Shown here piece after piece: positions 33,466 to 45,590 of a stretch of 64,000 nucleotides of DNA (positions are counted from its first letter, which is position 1; every line of letters starts with the position of its first letter). The notes under the pieces were generated by a model. The model ran no database searches, was not told the DNA's origin, and saw only the letters and a program-made list of their open reading frames with translations. Origin of the DNA: Escarpia spicata. Taxonomy: Eukaryota > Annelida > Polychaeta > Sabellida > Siboglinidae. Both the position numbers and the translations under genes were made by a program. The DNA lies in the NCBI GenBank assembly GCA_963995525.1, contig OZ023206.1:6781919-6845918 (forward strand), written 5' to 3'.

Positions 33466-33560
33466 CACCAACGCATCTCCCTGCGAAATAATGACCGTTT
33501 CGTTGCTGACGGACCAAAAAGCGAATTTACGCGTCATTACTTCATGAATATTATTGTCAA
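33466..33560 (-). repeat. Dispersed ~100-bp repeat, inverted partner of 24.28 kb
   Basis: Read on the minus strand it matches 24278-24375 (ATTCATGAAGTAATGACGCG, CAACGAAACGGTCATTATTT, GCAGGGAGAT). Confidence 0.7.
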
Positions 33561-33924
33561 CCAACAAGCCGCTAATCTATCCTCAACCTGTTTTTTTCTG
33601 TAGGAATCCTTCCGTAGATGTATGTGAAAAGTTGTTTACTAACATTTATAGTATATCCAGTAGCCATTCGGTGCATTAATTTTTTTCAATTTTTATGTTT
33701 TCGTATGCGATTCGTCGGTTTTTCTCGGAGCTATGCCGCATCGCCTATTTGATTACCTTGTGCGGCCGTGAGTGGCATTTGACGACTCAAACGTGATATG
33801 TACTGTGCATGGTATGGTCTTATGTTTGGGCGATGGTTGTTCAAGCGTTTCATTCCCACTTTAAACCTTGTTTTCCCGCCAAGATAAGTCTCGCATAAAT
33901 TGACTGCCCATGTTTTGATTTCAT

Positions 33925-34090
33925 CACACACACACACACACACACCCACACACACACACTCACGCACGCACTCACGCACGCACACACACACACTAACGCA
34001 CGCACACACACACACTCACGCACGCACACACACACACACACGCACGCACACACACACGCACGCAAGCTCACACACACACACACACTCACG

Positions 34091-34129
<39 letters not shown>
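33925..34129. repeat. Imperfect (CA)n microsatellite with CACG and CTCA variants
   Basis: CA runs are interrupted by regularly spaced CTCACGCACG words. Reading frames through it are low-complexity. Confidence 0.95.
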
Positions 34130-34130
<1 letters not shown>

Positions 34131-34144
34131 CGCCGGAAATAGGG

Positions 34145-34385
34145 GAGATTGGGGGCTCAGCCCCTCAAAAAGTTTGGTGGGGGCTGAATATAGAAGTAGC
34201 CCTCGAATATATCGGGAAGGGGTGTGCATTTTCTGGTGGAATGTTTTTGGTGGGGGCTGAATATAGAAGTAGCCCCCGCATATTTAGGGAAGGGGTGTGC
34301 ATTTTCTGGTGGAATATTTTTGGTGGCCCGGTCTGAATATAGAATTATCACCCAATATTTAGGGAAGGGGGTGCATTTTGATAAT
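34145..34385 (+). repeat. ~87-bp tandem repeat, about 2.7 copies
   Basis: The phrase GGTGGGGGCTGAATATAGAAGTAGCCC...GGGAAGGGGTGTGCATTTTCTGG is repeated at about 34179 and 34252, with a third weaker copy from about 34321. Confidence 0.8.
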
Positions 34386-34545
34386 TTCGTGAGCCTCAGG
34401 GATGGTGCAAATTGATGTTTTGGAGAGCCTGAACGTGGGGTTTTGTGAGCCTCAAGCGGGGGTGCAAATGGTTTTTGGAGGGCCTCTAAGTGTGTTTTCC
34501 TAGCCTCAAGGGAGTTGCAATTGGAGGTATCTGGTGAGCTTAAAA
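34386..34545 (+). repeat. ~30-bp GTGAGCCTCAAG...GGTGCAAAT repeat
   Basis: Four diverged units related, in opposite orientation, to 20.10-20.34 kb. Confidence 0.6.
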
Positions 34546-34800
34546 TGTAAAATTATAGAACCTTGGTTCGAATCATGTGCAGACGTGTCGAACTTTGGTT
34601 AAGTACCTAGCTATAGACAGTGACGGACATTTCTGTACGAATAGTCTTCGTGCATTAATTTCAGCGTGGCTGGATGCTTCCCAGAGAAGTCGAGATGGTG
34701 TTCAGTTGAACAGATCTGCCAGTGAGTAAAGTGTAAAGCGCTTTAAGCAGTCCTAAGGACTGGATACTGTACTATATAAAAATTTGCCTTAAATTGTTTA
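34546..34800 (+). mobile_element. tRNA-derived SINE (copy 2)
   Basis: It carries an intact B-box-like word (TTGGTTCGAATCATG at 34564-34578), a core shared with the copy at 1.6-1.95 kb (GCGTGGCTGGATGCTTCCCA, GTCGAGATGGTGTT), AAAGCGCTTTAAGCAG, and a GGATACTG...CTATATAAAAATTTGCC tail. The A box is decayed. Confidence 0.62.
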
Positions 34801-35685
34801 CACTGAGAAATGTTTTCACTTGTCTTTTAAACCGCGTTTTGCTCTCGGAGCAGGTATGATACAAGAAGGTGGGGTAAGATGGTCCACCGCTATGACGGCC
34901 ACACTCTTATATCTCGGCCATACAGAGTTGTCGTGTTTTGCCGATCAGATGCGATGCTCCTCACTTTGATGTGTTGGTCACATGCATGACGTAATTCCGC
35001 ACGCGGTGATGTTTAGTTGTCGGGAAAATGGAAACTTCCCTTTACTCCTCGCTGATCTAACGTGAATGCCACAACTTCGTAAGCCATCATGGAATGTATC
35101 AATCAAATGTAGTCTATATCTTGGAATTGCAATACAATTATTGATTACTACTCTGTGACAGACAGTATGAACGTAGTAAGGGTACCTTGAATATGCAAAA
35201 TTTCGTCCACGCCGGGTCATTCAGTACGATGTCACCGTGGGGTGAAACGGCCCCTTCGATAGTGCCCACATATAAGAAACCATACGATTGGTAATTTTGT
35301 TATGTATAATTTCATCTATAATGTTGGAAGTATGTTACCTACTATGCGCTATTTTATTTTCGTAAAGGTTGGTTTACTATTCAACATTGTTGGGGGCCGT
35401 TTTGCCATTAGGAATGGTTAAACATTAACAGCCCCCCGGAGACGACACTTTTGTTTTTGTAATAACTAAACAATGAATTCCTTAAAACCATTCATTATCA
35501 TGACATTGTTTTGTTCACAACATCCTCGCTAGCCAGGGGTGGTGACTACGTGCACTACCGAGTACTGATACTGATGTAAGCGTCCCTTGGCGTGCGAGGA
35601 TGGTTCACAGTAACCACGTAGGCCTATATAGTGTAGAACAGTTGTTGGTTCCCTACAAACACACTTGTGTTGTCCTATGCCCTTC
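34801..35685. other. Unassigned sequence
   Basis: No feature is supported. A minus 80-codon frame (34978-35220) has no motifs. Confidence 0.4.
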
Positions 35686-35885
35686 TAATAATAATAATAA
35701 GGTAACTTCCAGTGCGCCCAAATCCTTGGAAACCAAGCTCAGAGGCGCATCAAGACAAAAGGGTTGTATCATATTCCCTATTCAAGTCGTCAACAAATGA
35801 ATTGATACGCCAAGGAGCTATGGTGGATAAGCAAGGATATAAATGTAATTTTTTAAATGACTGCGGAATTGTGTAAAATTATCTT
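35686..35885 (-). mobile_element. CR1/L2 LINE 3'-end fragment
   Basis: On the minus strand it reads FTQFRSHLKNYIYILAYPP and, after stops, the shared TTGGTTTCCAAGGATTTGGG tail and TTA run seen in LINE-E. It is heavily 5'-truncated. Confidence 0.65.
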
Positions 35886-37059
35886 TGTTAGATGGGCCGT
35901 CGTTAACCAGCCTTCAAATTCATGGTTCCCATTAAGCGTATTTATTTAGTACCAAAATAACTTAATGCTGATGAAATATGTTTTGTGCGTGTTGTTGACT
36001 TAATTCGAGCATGCACCTTTATTGTTTGACAAAACTGGAAAACGTTTTTTTTCGAAAGGATTATAAGTCTATGTGAAAACTGTAACTTACGCAATTTCAA
36101 TTATCCATACCACGGAGAAGATAAATAAAACAAATGTAATTTCATCCTGTTTCAAGTTCTCACGTTCGTAGCTTCCTTATCAACATGACCATTGGCTCTA
36201 GAATTATAACGTGTTTGTGTGCGTGCGTGTGTGCGTGCGTGTGTGTATGTATGCGAAACGGTTATTACATAAGCATGCTTTGAAGCTGCTAGCCGTCGGG
36301 TGATTTGCGTCCGATCGTTTTGACGCGGCCCGGCTTCGCGTTTAGGGGCACCCACTTCAACAAAAAATTGGCACATGAGCTCGATATCTGACGTATTAAT
36401 GTGGTACATCAAATTAAAGGTAATATAATAAACTGTGTATATCTACGACGACATTGTAGGGAGTTTAGTGTAACGTTGTGAACAAAATTACAACGAAAAC
36501 AACTGTTGTTTCGTTCCCATAATCACTGTTTTTTTCGTTTAGGGGTAATCGAGGTTAGTTTAGGGGTACACATTTCCCCCAAAAATTGTACGTGAGACCA
36601 ACATCTCACACACTTTTGTTACATACAGGTTAAAGCTAATTTAATATATTTATTACAGTCTGAATTGCATTCCTAGCAGTTTATAAAATAATGTAAATGT
36701 GTTCCGACGTGTTCCGTTTTAATTAGCAGAATCATTTATACAGGTATAGTAGACCTGTACTACAATTTCTCGTCTTTAAATCATAATACATAGTACTCAG
36801 TATTCTTGTCAGAGAGAATGATTCTATTAATTTAAAATGTTATTGTTCAGCTTAGAACAATGGCACAATATATTAATGAAGGAAGTTTTTCATATAGTAA
36901 TTATATTTGTTAAATAAAAACACATGAATCACTTCAAAATAACTTGTCTCGTTCTATTACGTATTTAATATTGTTGTATTACCTTATTGTTCCATCTACA
37001 AAACTGTAATACACATTTGATTACTGGGCTACTTAGCTTTCATTTCATCGATGATACAC
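35886..37059. other. Unassigned AT-rich sequence
   Basis: A short GTGC/GTGT tract lies at 36213-36246. Nothing else can be supported. Confidence 0.4.
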
Positions 37060-37780
37060 TGTGCTCAGTGCATATTACCTGTGTAGTTCACGTTAGTCAG
37101 TTCATTAATTTATTATTTGTGTAATAAATTAATAAATAGTTATATTATCTACAAAAGAGAACACATACTAATTGATGAATTCTTCAGCTTTCAATTGCTA
37201 TATTACACACTATGATTGTTGTAAAATAATCCATCTTGTTAGTAATTAATTAATCTTGTTATATTAATTAATTAATTAATTAATTAATGTATTATTTTGT
37301 TTACACAAATGGTATTCATACATTGAATGCTGAACCATTCAGTTTTAATTTGCTATAGTACACTGATCACTACAAAATGTTGTCTTTTTATTAATTAATT
37401 AATATTGTTCTATTAATTAATTAATGTATTTTTTTGTCTACTCGAATTGTAGGTACCTATTGATTGCTGAGTGCTTCAGCTTTTATTTGCTGTATTATAT
37501 GCAGTAATCACTAAAACATTCATCTTGTTTTATAATTAATTAATTTCCTATATTAATTAATTAATTAATTAACATATTATTCCATCTACACATATGGTAT
37601 ACATATATTAAATGCTGAGCTATGCAGCTTTAATTTGCCATAATACATACTGATCACTACAAAATTGCTATATTGTTCTATTAATTAATTACTACTGATA
37701 TTTAATTAATTAATATTTGTCCCGTCGACAAACAGTTACACTTTCGTTGCTGAGCTTGCAGCTTACATTTGCTAGATTAA
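37060..37780. repeat. Diverged ~140-bp tandem repeat rich in TTAATTAA
   Basis: A phrase of the form TGCTGAG...TCAGCTTTAATTTGCTATA...ACTGATCACTACAAAA recurs at about 37172, 37326, 37461, 37609 and 37746 (spacing 135-154). Between copies lie self-complementary TTAATTAATTAATTAA runs and a TCTACAAA-like word. Confidence 0.72.
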
Positions 37781-38339
37781 ACATGATATGTGCAACCAAA
37801 TAATGATAAAATATAATTTCATTACAAAATTTCCCTTTCCAATACAAATGAGTAAATATTACTTTTTGACATATTTGAAAAGAAGGACTACAAATCTATC
37901 AGTGTGCCAAATTTCATCGATAAACATTGAACAAAACTGTTTTATTATAGTTTTAATACAAATATGCACGCGTTTTTGTGCCATTTGCCAGTTCACTGGT
38001 ACTGTATACTATAGTATAAGAGATAGGCTTACAATCTAAAAAAATTGTTATATTTTACATCTTCACAAATTAATATCTCGAAAAGTACTTTACAGATTTT
38101 GATATTGTTTTCACTTTCTCCTGGGTTCCGCCATATGATAAAAATATAGAACAACATACATCTGCAATTTGAAATTTTCAATGAATGACTTATGACATCC
38201 CGACTAGTCTAGAAAGCCAGGCGCAAGTCAAGTGGTGCACTCGTTCACAGCAAACATCACTATAGATCGAGGTCACCACGTTAATGTGTAGAAGAAACGT
38301 TTCTCTTCAACATTCATAAATTGCTGGGTCCTACATTTG
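37781..38339. other. Unassigned AT-rich sequence
   Basis: The 83-codon frame at 37788-38039 is low complexity. No support for a gene is visible. Confidence 0.4.
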
Positions 38340-38582
38340 CGCTCTGGACTCACTAGCTTAGATCTAGTGGCGATGTTCGGTTTCCTGGCGTCGCTGCACT
38401 GCGACTCACTTCTGAGACGACGGCCGAGTGCGGTGAGTCGGTGACCGCAGAGCGCGTGTGTCGGGAATCAGGTCAAGGCCATAGATTTCCCATGATGCAA
38501 TCGCACGCGCACACAAAAAGGATGTCTGGCAGAACAGTTTCTTGTCGCGAAACGAACTGATTTTCACTTAGAATCTCGTTGG
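38340..38582 (+). promoter_or_regulatory. CpG-rich promoter with possible non-coding 5' exon
   Basis: The segment is far richer in CpG than its AT-rich surroundings. ATTTCCCATGATGCAATC (38487-38504) resembles the ZNF143/Staf promoter word TTCCCARAATGC. About 75 bases downstream ATCTCGTTGGTAAGTGC offers a consensus splice donor (GT at about 38581), as expected for a leader exon transcribed to the right. The rest of such a gene was not recognised; the next 1.6 kb shows no clear exon before the MULE. Confidence 0.38.
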
Positions 38583-40187
38583 TAAGTGCAGCCGAACTGA
38601 TCAGACGCCGTTCTGCGGACTGTCGTAACAGGCTAAGTTAACTAGACGCAGAAATCGCGATCAGGATAGCGAAGTTACCTAAATTCCGCTCAAAACGTTG
38701 TCAGCCAGGTTGGTTCCGAATCCGAGTTGGCATGTTTATTTCGTGAACGTCCCTTCACGCGATCAATTTACCTCAATTAGTCAATAGTTTTAGTGGTGTA
38801 TAAGATTCACCGTGAAGCCGCCAATGTTCGGTGATCGGACGTAGCGTCGGTGCAGCGACACTGATAGTGATAGTGCTTGCATGGGCCAGTGAACAGCAGT
38901 ACTGCACTGACCGCAGTGCAGAACATGTCAACAAAGAATACGTCAAGCTCGGGCCAAGGATCAGTTATCGAATTTCCAAGGTGTTTACAATCGATATTGA
39001 TAGGATAAGCAGTATAGGTAAAGGCTAAGCCTAATGCAATTGAAAACCATCGTCATGAGTAGTTAGATGTTAGGTCATTTCATCTCGTACTTTGAAGTAA
39101 CACTAACAGTAGTAATATGACAACTACATGCATGTGGGGAGGGGGGGCATATGGGGTAGGCCCAATACTGGGCAATATGACTCTGGCATAAGAGGTAGAG
39201 CGAATGATGGTAGCCTGCCGGCAGCTCCACCACAGTTAGGGTTTATTAGTAGGGTGTATTTTTATCTATTTTGTAGGAGGTAGGTTTTTCTTTTCAAATG
39301 CCAGATCCCCAGAATAGTGGCAGAATAATCAGATATTGATTGTGGCCATTTAACTGAAGAAGAAGAAGATATCCCACTATAGTTGTAGTCAAGTATCTCG
39401 CTTATACCGTATGCATAAGGAATTTACTAACTGCAATAGGTGAGTATCCAGCTAGCTTGGAAAACTACTAAAAACGAGTATATATATATACTATTATATC
39501 TAGCTAAAATTCAAATTTGTTATGGTGCTGTTTTGGTCGCTTATAACATAATATTTGAAAAGTTACTTGGACTTACAATTTATGTGTATATTCCGTTGTA
39601 CTTCGTGTCATGTTTACTGTGTCAAATTGCTTATGACATTTTGACAACTAGAATTAATTCAGTAATTTATCCCTTAAAAAATAGTCATAAAATAATTATT
39701 AATTTATTAAATGTAGATTCTGTTTCACAAAATATGTTTTACTGTTCATTTAACTACTTTCCTTTTTTTATGTAGACTTTAGCAGTGTTTCCCCTGGTAT
39801 ATGATGAGCGGGGTGGGCCGCCTCGATGTTTTTGATTTATTTCACGATATATTCAACATCTGCGAGCGGCAAGAAATGGCACCATAAAGTCACTTATATT
39901 CCTGCAAAATCGCAGATTTGTAGCAAGTTAGCAACAGCTTTTAGTCATCTTAACATTGATCAGAGCCAATTAGGATTTACCTCTTAGAATTAATGGTGAA
40001 TCACTTGTTAGTTATCCAAACACGGAATATTCCTGCGGGATCCTCAGACACTAGAAATCTTGACAATCAAGTAACAGGGCGCCCAAACGGCAACTGTGGT
40101 TGGAAGACATGTGGAACTCGGATAAAAAACAAAACAGTAGCTGAACCAATATGTCTTTTGCGCTCACTTTTACTATTATAGTATGCT
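38583..40187. other. Unassigned sequence, possible intron
   Basis: A 65-codon frame (38831-39028) with a hydrophobic start and a 111-codon AT-rich frame (39440-39775) show no domain I recognise. If the 38.5-kb donor is real, this would be intronic. Confidence 0.35.
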
Positions 40188-40195
40188 CCCATAAT

Positions 40196-40460
40196 GGTGT
40201 CCGTCGATCTCGGCCCTCATCGATCTCGGCCCGTCGATCTCGGCCCATGTTGACCTCGGCCCACATCGATCTCGGCCCACATATTCAACCTATTTAGTTT
40301 GTAAATTAGTTTCCTGTACAATGTATGTCGTCGATCTCGGTCCACCTAGGATTCGTGTATTTTTTTGTGTGTGCAAGATATGTCGTCGATCGTGTTGATT
40401 TTGGCCCTTTGGTTTGATTTTAAGCTTACTATGCCGTCGATCTCGGCTGGCCTAACTTTT
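40196..40460 (+). repeat. MULE left terminal inverted repeat
   Basis: It starts GGTGTCCGTCGATCTCGGCCC. About eight copies or variants of the CGTCGATCTCGGCCCA word occur in it, clustered at the tip. The stretch ACATATTCAACCTATTTAG followed by TTTGTAAATTAGTT aligns with the reverse complement of the right end. Confidence 0.85.
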
Positions 40461-41082
40461 TTAGGATGGCATTATTCGTACTACAACCAGGGGATGGGGT
40501 GGATATATTATAATTATGTATATATATATACATACATACATACATATACACCTGTATATACATTTAATAATAATACACGTGTAGTTGTACAGGAATATAT
40601 CAAAACGTAATCATGTGATATAAATACCAAACCGTTTATTATGAATGAAAACAACAATTATATATATGTACATATGTACTCATTACATACTATACACATT
40701 TGTGACATATCTAACAACACCAAAGAAAGTATTAAGAAAACTTGTTGAGCACCACACCCAATCACAATAATAGTAGAACTCCCGCAAAAATTGCAATAAA
40801 GTTAACCAAGTATACTCAATACTTTTACCCATGAAATATATAGTACATAGCAATATCACATTCTGCATATAACCTTTACCTACGCTTACAATGTGACTTA
40901 TATTATAATACAAAAAAACTTCTAAACAGATATAATATTCTTTATAAAAGTTACTTAAGTGATAATAATACCAAAAATGCACCCCTAGAATTATTATACG
41001 TTAAAAAAATGCAGTCGGTACTGCACACCCATATATAATACGTGTCAGTATTACAACAACTCGACAATCCCGCTCTATCTTT

Positions 41083-42457
41083 CTACACGCGTGGGCCGTA
41101 CAGGCGGGCACATGCTCGGAGGAGTTGAAGAGCAGAGCGGTCGCCACGCTCGTATTCCTCCCAGTAGCCGAAGATCTTCTGCTGAAGGTCGACGAACACC
41201 TTCTTCTGGTGCCTCCGCAACTTTCCGTCGGAGACCAGCCGAACCTGGACGGGGATCACGCTGGACTCGTCGTACAGCAACGCCACCAGCATATAAAAGT
41301 TCATCCGAGCACGACCCCTGGCGTTCAGACGAGTGTGCCAGCCTTCGATGTCGTTGTTAGTTCGGACGGACTGGAAGTACACACTCCAGCATGCTGGTGG
41401 CCAGATGTTGCTCTCTATCCAGGTGCGGCCGACGTACTGTAGAAGCGCAGTCAGCGCGGCTGTCGCTTCCAGTTCCAGTCGGCGGAAGATCGGCGTGATG
41501 TGCTGCGCAGGGAGGAAGCACAACGCCATGACCTTCCTAAGGAATTTGAAGGTGCCGTCGTCACTGGCGTAGGGGACTTGCAGACCGCACTCCTGGATGC
41601 GCCTCCAGATCGCCTGCGTGAAGTGGAAGGCGCACCCCTTCAACTCCATGGCTGGGAAGACGACCCGAGCAGCTCTCCACGTCGCATCCTCGAAGTCGAG
41701 CACCATGCGCTCCACTCGTCGACGTGGCAGCATGGCAGACAATTCTCTGAAAACCGCTGTGTAGTCACTCTTGCGTCGGCGTGACATGACACACATCGCA
41801 AGTGGGAGTTGCTTTGTACAGCCATCTTGTCGAACAAACCCGTTCACAGTAAATAACTGGGTAAACGGCTGGCGGACGACGTAGAACGTCGCGTCGACGT
41901 ACCACGTCTTCGCCTTCTCTAGCAGGTCCAGCTGAAGATCCGTGGCGAAGAGTAGATGCCGTGCCCCGTCGACGTTGATGTCCCGGCGAAGGAAGTTGTC
42001 TGGAATGTGAGTGTTGTTTAGTGCGAACGCCATGCAGGTCTTGTGGGTGCTGCGGTCGGTTGCGTCTATGGTAGTAACTGGCGTTCGCAGCTATACTTCC
42101 CATGGCTGGAAGTGCTGGGCATGGGCGTGTGGTCGGAACGAATTCGGACACCAGGTCTCCGACGATCTCCCCAGCTGATCGAAACGGCTGCTCGTCGGCC
42201 TGTTTCTTTGCCAGGTGAATGATTGCCGCAACAACATCAGCACCGAGACTCGGCTGGTGGACGTGCTCTCTGGGACCTTCCAAGAAAGTCTGTCCAACTT
42301 GGCGGACGGTGACTGGACAGTTAACTTTTCTGGACCGGAGAGTACAACGCCAGGTAGTGCAATGTCTATTCAATATGGTCTCACTTTCTGAACAGACACA
42401 AATCAACGACAAATAACATGAAAGGATCTGCTCAGTGTAAAAATGCAAGAGCATCAA
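41083..42457 (-). pseudogene. MULE transposase with N-terminal FLYWCH zinc finger, one frameshift
   Basis: The upstream frame (42457 to about 42035) contains a FLYWCH-like finger (TTWRC, RKVNCPV, then HVHQP) and a linker ending ASYYHRRNRPQHPQDLHGV. The downstream frame (42033-41083, 316 codons) continues FALNNTHIPDNF and holds the MULE catalytic core: WYVDATF (first Asp), MVLDFE (second Asp), the KGCAFHFTQAIWRR C/H region, and TNNDIEGWHTRLN (catalytic Glu). The two frames belong together; one base is gained or lost near 42030. The transposase would bind the terminal repeats and excise the element. Confidence 0.8.
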
Positions 42458-42934
42458 GCCGATTAGTAATGCCTCTACCGACTCAACAAGTACTTACAAC
42501 ACACAAAACAAAGATAAACACCATAACATTATATGCTCTCATTGAAACAATGCAGAGAAGCAAGCAAATTACTAAGGCCGCAACACATTTGTACGGCCCA
42601 CAAATCAATGGAAGGATCTGCTCAACAAAACAATGCAAGAGCACCAATTAAGCTTACTAGGGTCTTTGGTTTTTTTTCTTCATGATTTTTAATCAAATTT
42701 AAATGTCTATAAACTAGGTTCCTTTTCATTTATTAGAAGCAAAACGACTGTGCGAGTAACCTCATTAAAATTGATGGGACGCGATCGACGTTGTCCGACA
42801 TCGACGTGGTTAAGCATAAACAACACGTAACATATGTAACATTTAATATGTTTTTTTAAACATAATATACCTATATCGGAGTCCATATATCGTTACACAT
42901 ATCCCCCAACAACTATCGTTAATTAAGTTACAAC

Positions 42935-43255
42935 TAAATAGGTGGGCCGGTATCGACGACCTATACATTATACAATAAACTAATTCACAATAAAACTATA
43001 TCCTGCTGTAGTTAACTTTTTTAAATGGTGGTGGGCCGAAATCGACATGGGCCGATATCGATGACACACCTTATACAATAAACTAATTTACAATAAAAAC
43101 AACACTTTACATGAATCCTAGGTGGGCCGAGATCGACGGCATACATTGTACAATTGACTAATTTACAAAATAAATAGGTCGAATATGTGGGCCGAGGTCA
43201 ACATGGACCGAGATCGACGGGCCGAGATCGACGAGGGCCGAGGTCGACGTGAGTC
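42935..43255 (-). repeat. MULE right terminal inverted repeat
   Basis: The reverse complement starts GACTCACGTCGACCTCGGCCC and continues with the same order of GATCTCGGCCC words, the ACATATTCGACCTATTTA segment and CACCTAGGATTCATGTA. The word also occurs with substitutions (GGTATCGACG, GAAATCGACA). Confidence 0.85.
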
Positions 43256-43309
43256 CCCATAATAAATCAGAATTCTGGTGTGGTTGAAGTTGGACATTTT
43301 TTATGACAG

Positions 43310-43460
43310 TGGTTGGAGTAAACTAAAAACCTTGCATCCTAATGACAGTACATCACTAGTCGGCACTTGTGTAAAATCCAGACCATTTTTAAGCCCAAAT
43401 AAAAAACTGTGCATCCTATTCACTAGTCGGTACTTGTATTGAATCCAAACACTTTTGAAG
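43310..43460 (+). repeat. Two tandem ~75-bp copies (CACTAGTCGG...AAGCCCAAATA)
   Basis: GCATCCTAATGAC...CACTAGTCGGCACTTGTGT...AAGCCCAAATA is followed by a second copy with about ten differences. It lies between the MULE and LINE-G. Confidence 0.7.
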
Positions 43461-43496
43461 CCCAAATAGTGACCCAGTTTGCGCTATTTATATTTA

Positions 43497-45590
43497 TTAC
43501 ATTTCAAGTGCGCAGAACAAATCTAACATCATGAGAACAGTCTTGCACTTTCTAAAAACTCTATCCAGCACCGCAGCGATGTCAATTTTAATTCGCAAGA
43601 TCGCCGTCTCTGTGGAGTGGCCATGGCGATATGCTGATTGAAACGGATCACACAAAGTGTTCATATTAAGGTGATTGTTGAGTTGTCTTGCGATCACTTT
43701 TTCAACAAGTTTTGATACAAACGGCAAGTTCAAAACCAGACGGTAATTGCACAAAGCATCTTCATCAAGCATAATTTTTTTAGGACTGGTCTAACGACCG
43801 CATGCTTTAACACATCGGGTACAGTTGAAGTTTCAAGGGAAGTGTTTATTATCGAAGTGATCATGGGTACCAGTTCTGACAAACATAGTTTAAGGAGCCA
43901 GGTAGGTTGTGGGTCTAGTCCGCACGACTTACACGGAGCGACTGCGACCAATCTTGTGACGTCTGACTCAGTGACTTCTGTGAACGTGTCAACAGAGCAC
44001 CACGAAAAGCAGCATCGTCACCGAATGCAGCCGCCATAGCATATGAACGATCACCTCCGCAATGGACTACAATGCACTTTCTTCATGAAGTGGGCCACAT
44101 CACTCGAAGACACATACAACAGCAGTTTCGCAAAGCCCGTGTATCCCATAAGGTTTTTCATGATGTTGAAGAGCTGCTTTTGGTCACTCCCACAACTCGC
44201 AATCTTGTTGGAGTAGTAACTACACCTCGTGGTGAGTAACATATGGTTTAAGGCAACACATTGCGTCCGATATGCTTGGCGGTGTACCTCGAGGCCAGTA
44301 CATAGCCAAGTCCACTCCGCTCGCCGTTGGTTTCGCTTTTCACACAGCAGTTTGTCGGTGTACCACAGCGAGTTAGGTCGCAGGGTTACGGTTTTCTCGA
44401 GCAAGGGAGCGTGGTGATCAATAACCCAACGTAATCCAGTATGCTTCCACCATTGCCTCAACAGGTCCATCAATGTCAAAATCTGACAAAAATGTAATAT
44501 CTTGGCCAAAATCAGAAACACATCTGACGGAATCTGCGAAAAGTTTGTGTTTTCCTCATCCCAGTTGGCTTCCTGCATTTACCACAAAACTTATGGCCAG
44601 GTGGTCTCCGGATGGATTGCCGTGTGTGTCGCATAGAAACGGATCATAGACAGTTGGTAGTACAGGTACTATGCAACTATTATCCTTAACGATGACCACA
44701 TCCAAGATGTGCCCCTTACTGTGGAAGGCATCTTTCATTAGTTGCTTCATTCCGCGGTCACCAAGTGTCTCGGAAAAGCGTCGTACGTCTGGTTCTTTTG
44801 GAATGTCTACGTGAAAGTTCAAATCGCCAGTGATAATAACATCATGCGTATCCAGCATTTTGTCGTCTAAATGCGCAGACAACTGGTCGAAGAAAACGGT
44901 GCTGGTAAAACCGTTTCGCTTCAATGGTGGCGGACAATACAAGACACACAACCTGAAGGTGACACTATGTGTAGTTACATAGTAATCGCAAAGTTCAAAA
45001 TGAGTGTAATTTCCATGCGTTGAAATCACTTTTATTGTCACTGTCAGGCTGATCTTGTATAACACTGCCATGCCTCCCCCTCGTTTTCCACCAGGTCATG
45101 ACACAGAATGGAATTTGTATCCACGTGGAACTAACGCGCTTATCATGTAATCAGCAATGATGCTATCGAGCCACGTCTCCATCAGAGCTAAAATGTCGAT
45201 GTCCAGAGAAATCACAACGTCAGAAACGGAGATCGCTTTATTCTTAACTGAACCGTTGATGCAATGCACATTCCATTTAGCGATACATGAACGCCCGATC
45301 CCAACAGAGGTGACAATGTTCACGGAAAGCAGGTTACATATTGGTGTCCTTGTTTTTCGGTTGGCGGAAGGTGACGTGACGCTACGGTTTACAACTACAC
45401 AAATTGGTCTTTGTTTGAGCCTGCCAGCCCTACGACCGCTGCAAGTGCTTGCACACTTGACTTGTCGAGACCTTGGGTAAACTCCACTGACATATCCAGG
45501 GTAAAGTCCATTGTCAGTGTTTATTAATACCTTCCTGCTATACGCAATAATTCCAAGAGGAATGGCAGGTCTTTTTCTAGCCGTGCACAA
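43497..45590 (-). pseudogene. L2/CR1-type LINE, 5' half only (LINE-G)
   Basis: The endonuclease domain spans about 45590-44556: KWNVHCINGSVKNKA, DILALMETWLD, GGGMAVLYKISL, LCVLYCPPPLK, IITGDLNFHVDI, GHILDVVIV and SGDHLAISF, with one break near 45090. A connector at 44578-44051 is followed by RT domain 0-1 (KSCGLDPQPTWLLK, VIARQLNNHLNMNTLCDPFQ, AYRHGHSTETAIL). The coding stops at DLFCALEM, just before the first catalytic Asp block, and no 3' half follows. Several frame changes occur. Losing the 3' rather than the 5' half is atypical for LINE insertion. Confidence 0.75.

Larger units (their letters stand above)
40196..43255 (-). mobile_element. Complete MULE (Mutator-like) DNA transposon, 3.06 kb
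   Basis: Terminal inverted repeats of about 300 bases (40196-40460 and 42935-43255) are flanked by the 8-bp direct duplication CCCATAAT (40188-40195 and 43256-43263). Both ends are studded with the word GTCGATCTCGGCCCA or its reverse complement. Inside is a minus-strand FLYWCH plus MULE transposase gene with one frameshift. The rest of the interior (40461-41082 and 42460-42934) is AT-rich and non-coding, with a TA/CATA microsatellite at 40516-40546. Confidence 0.87.
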
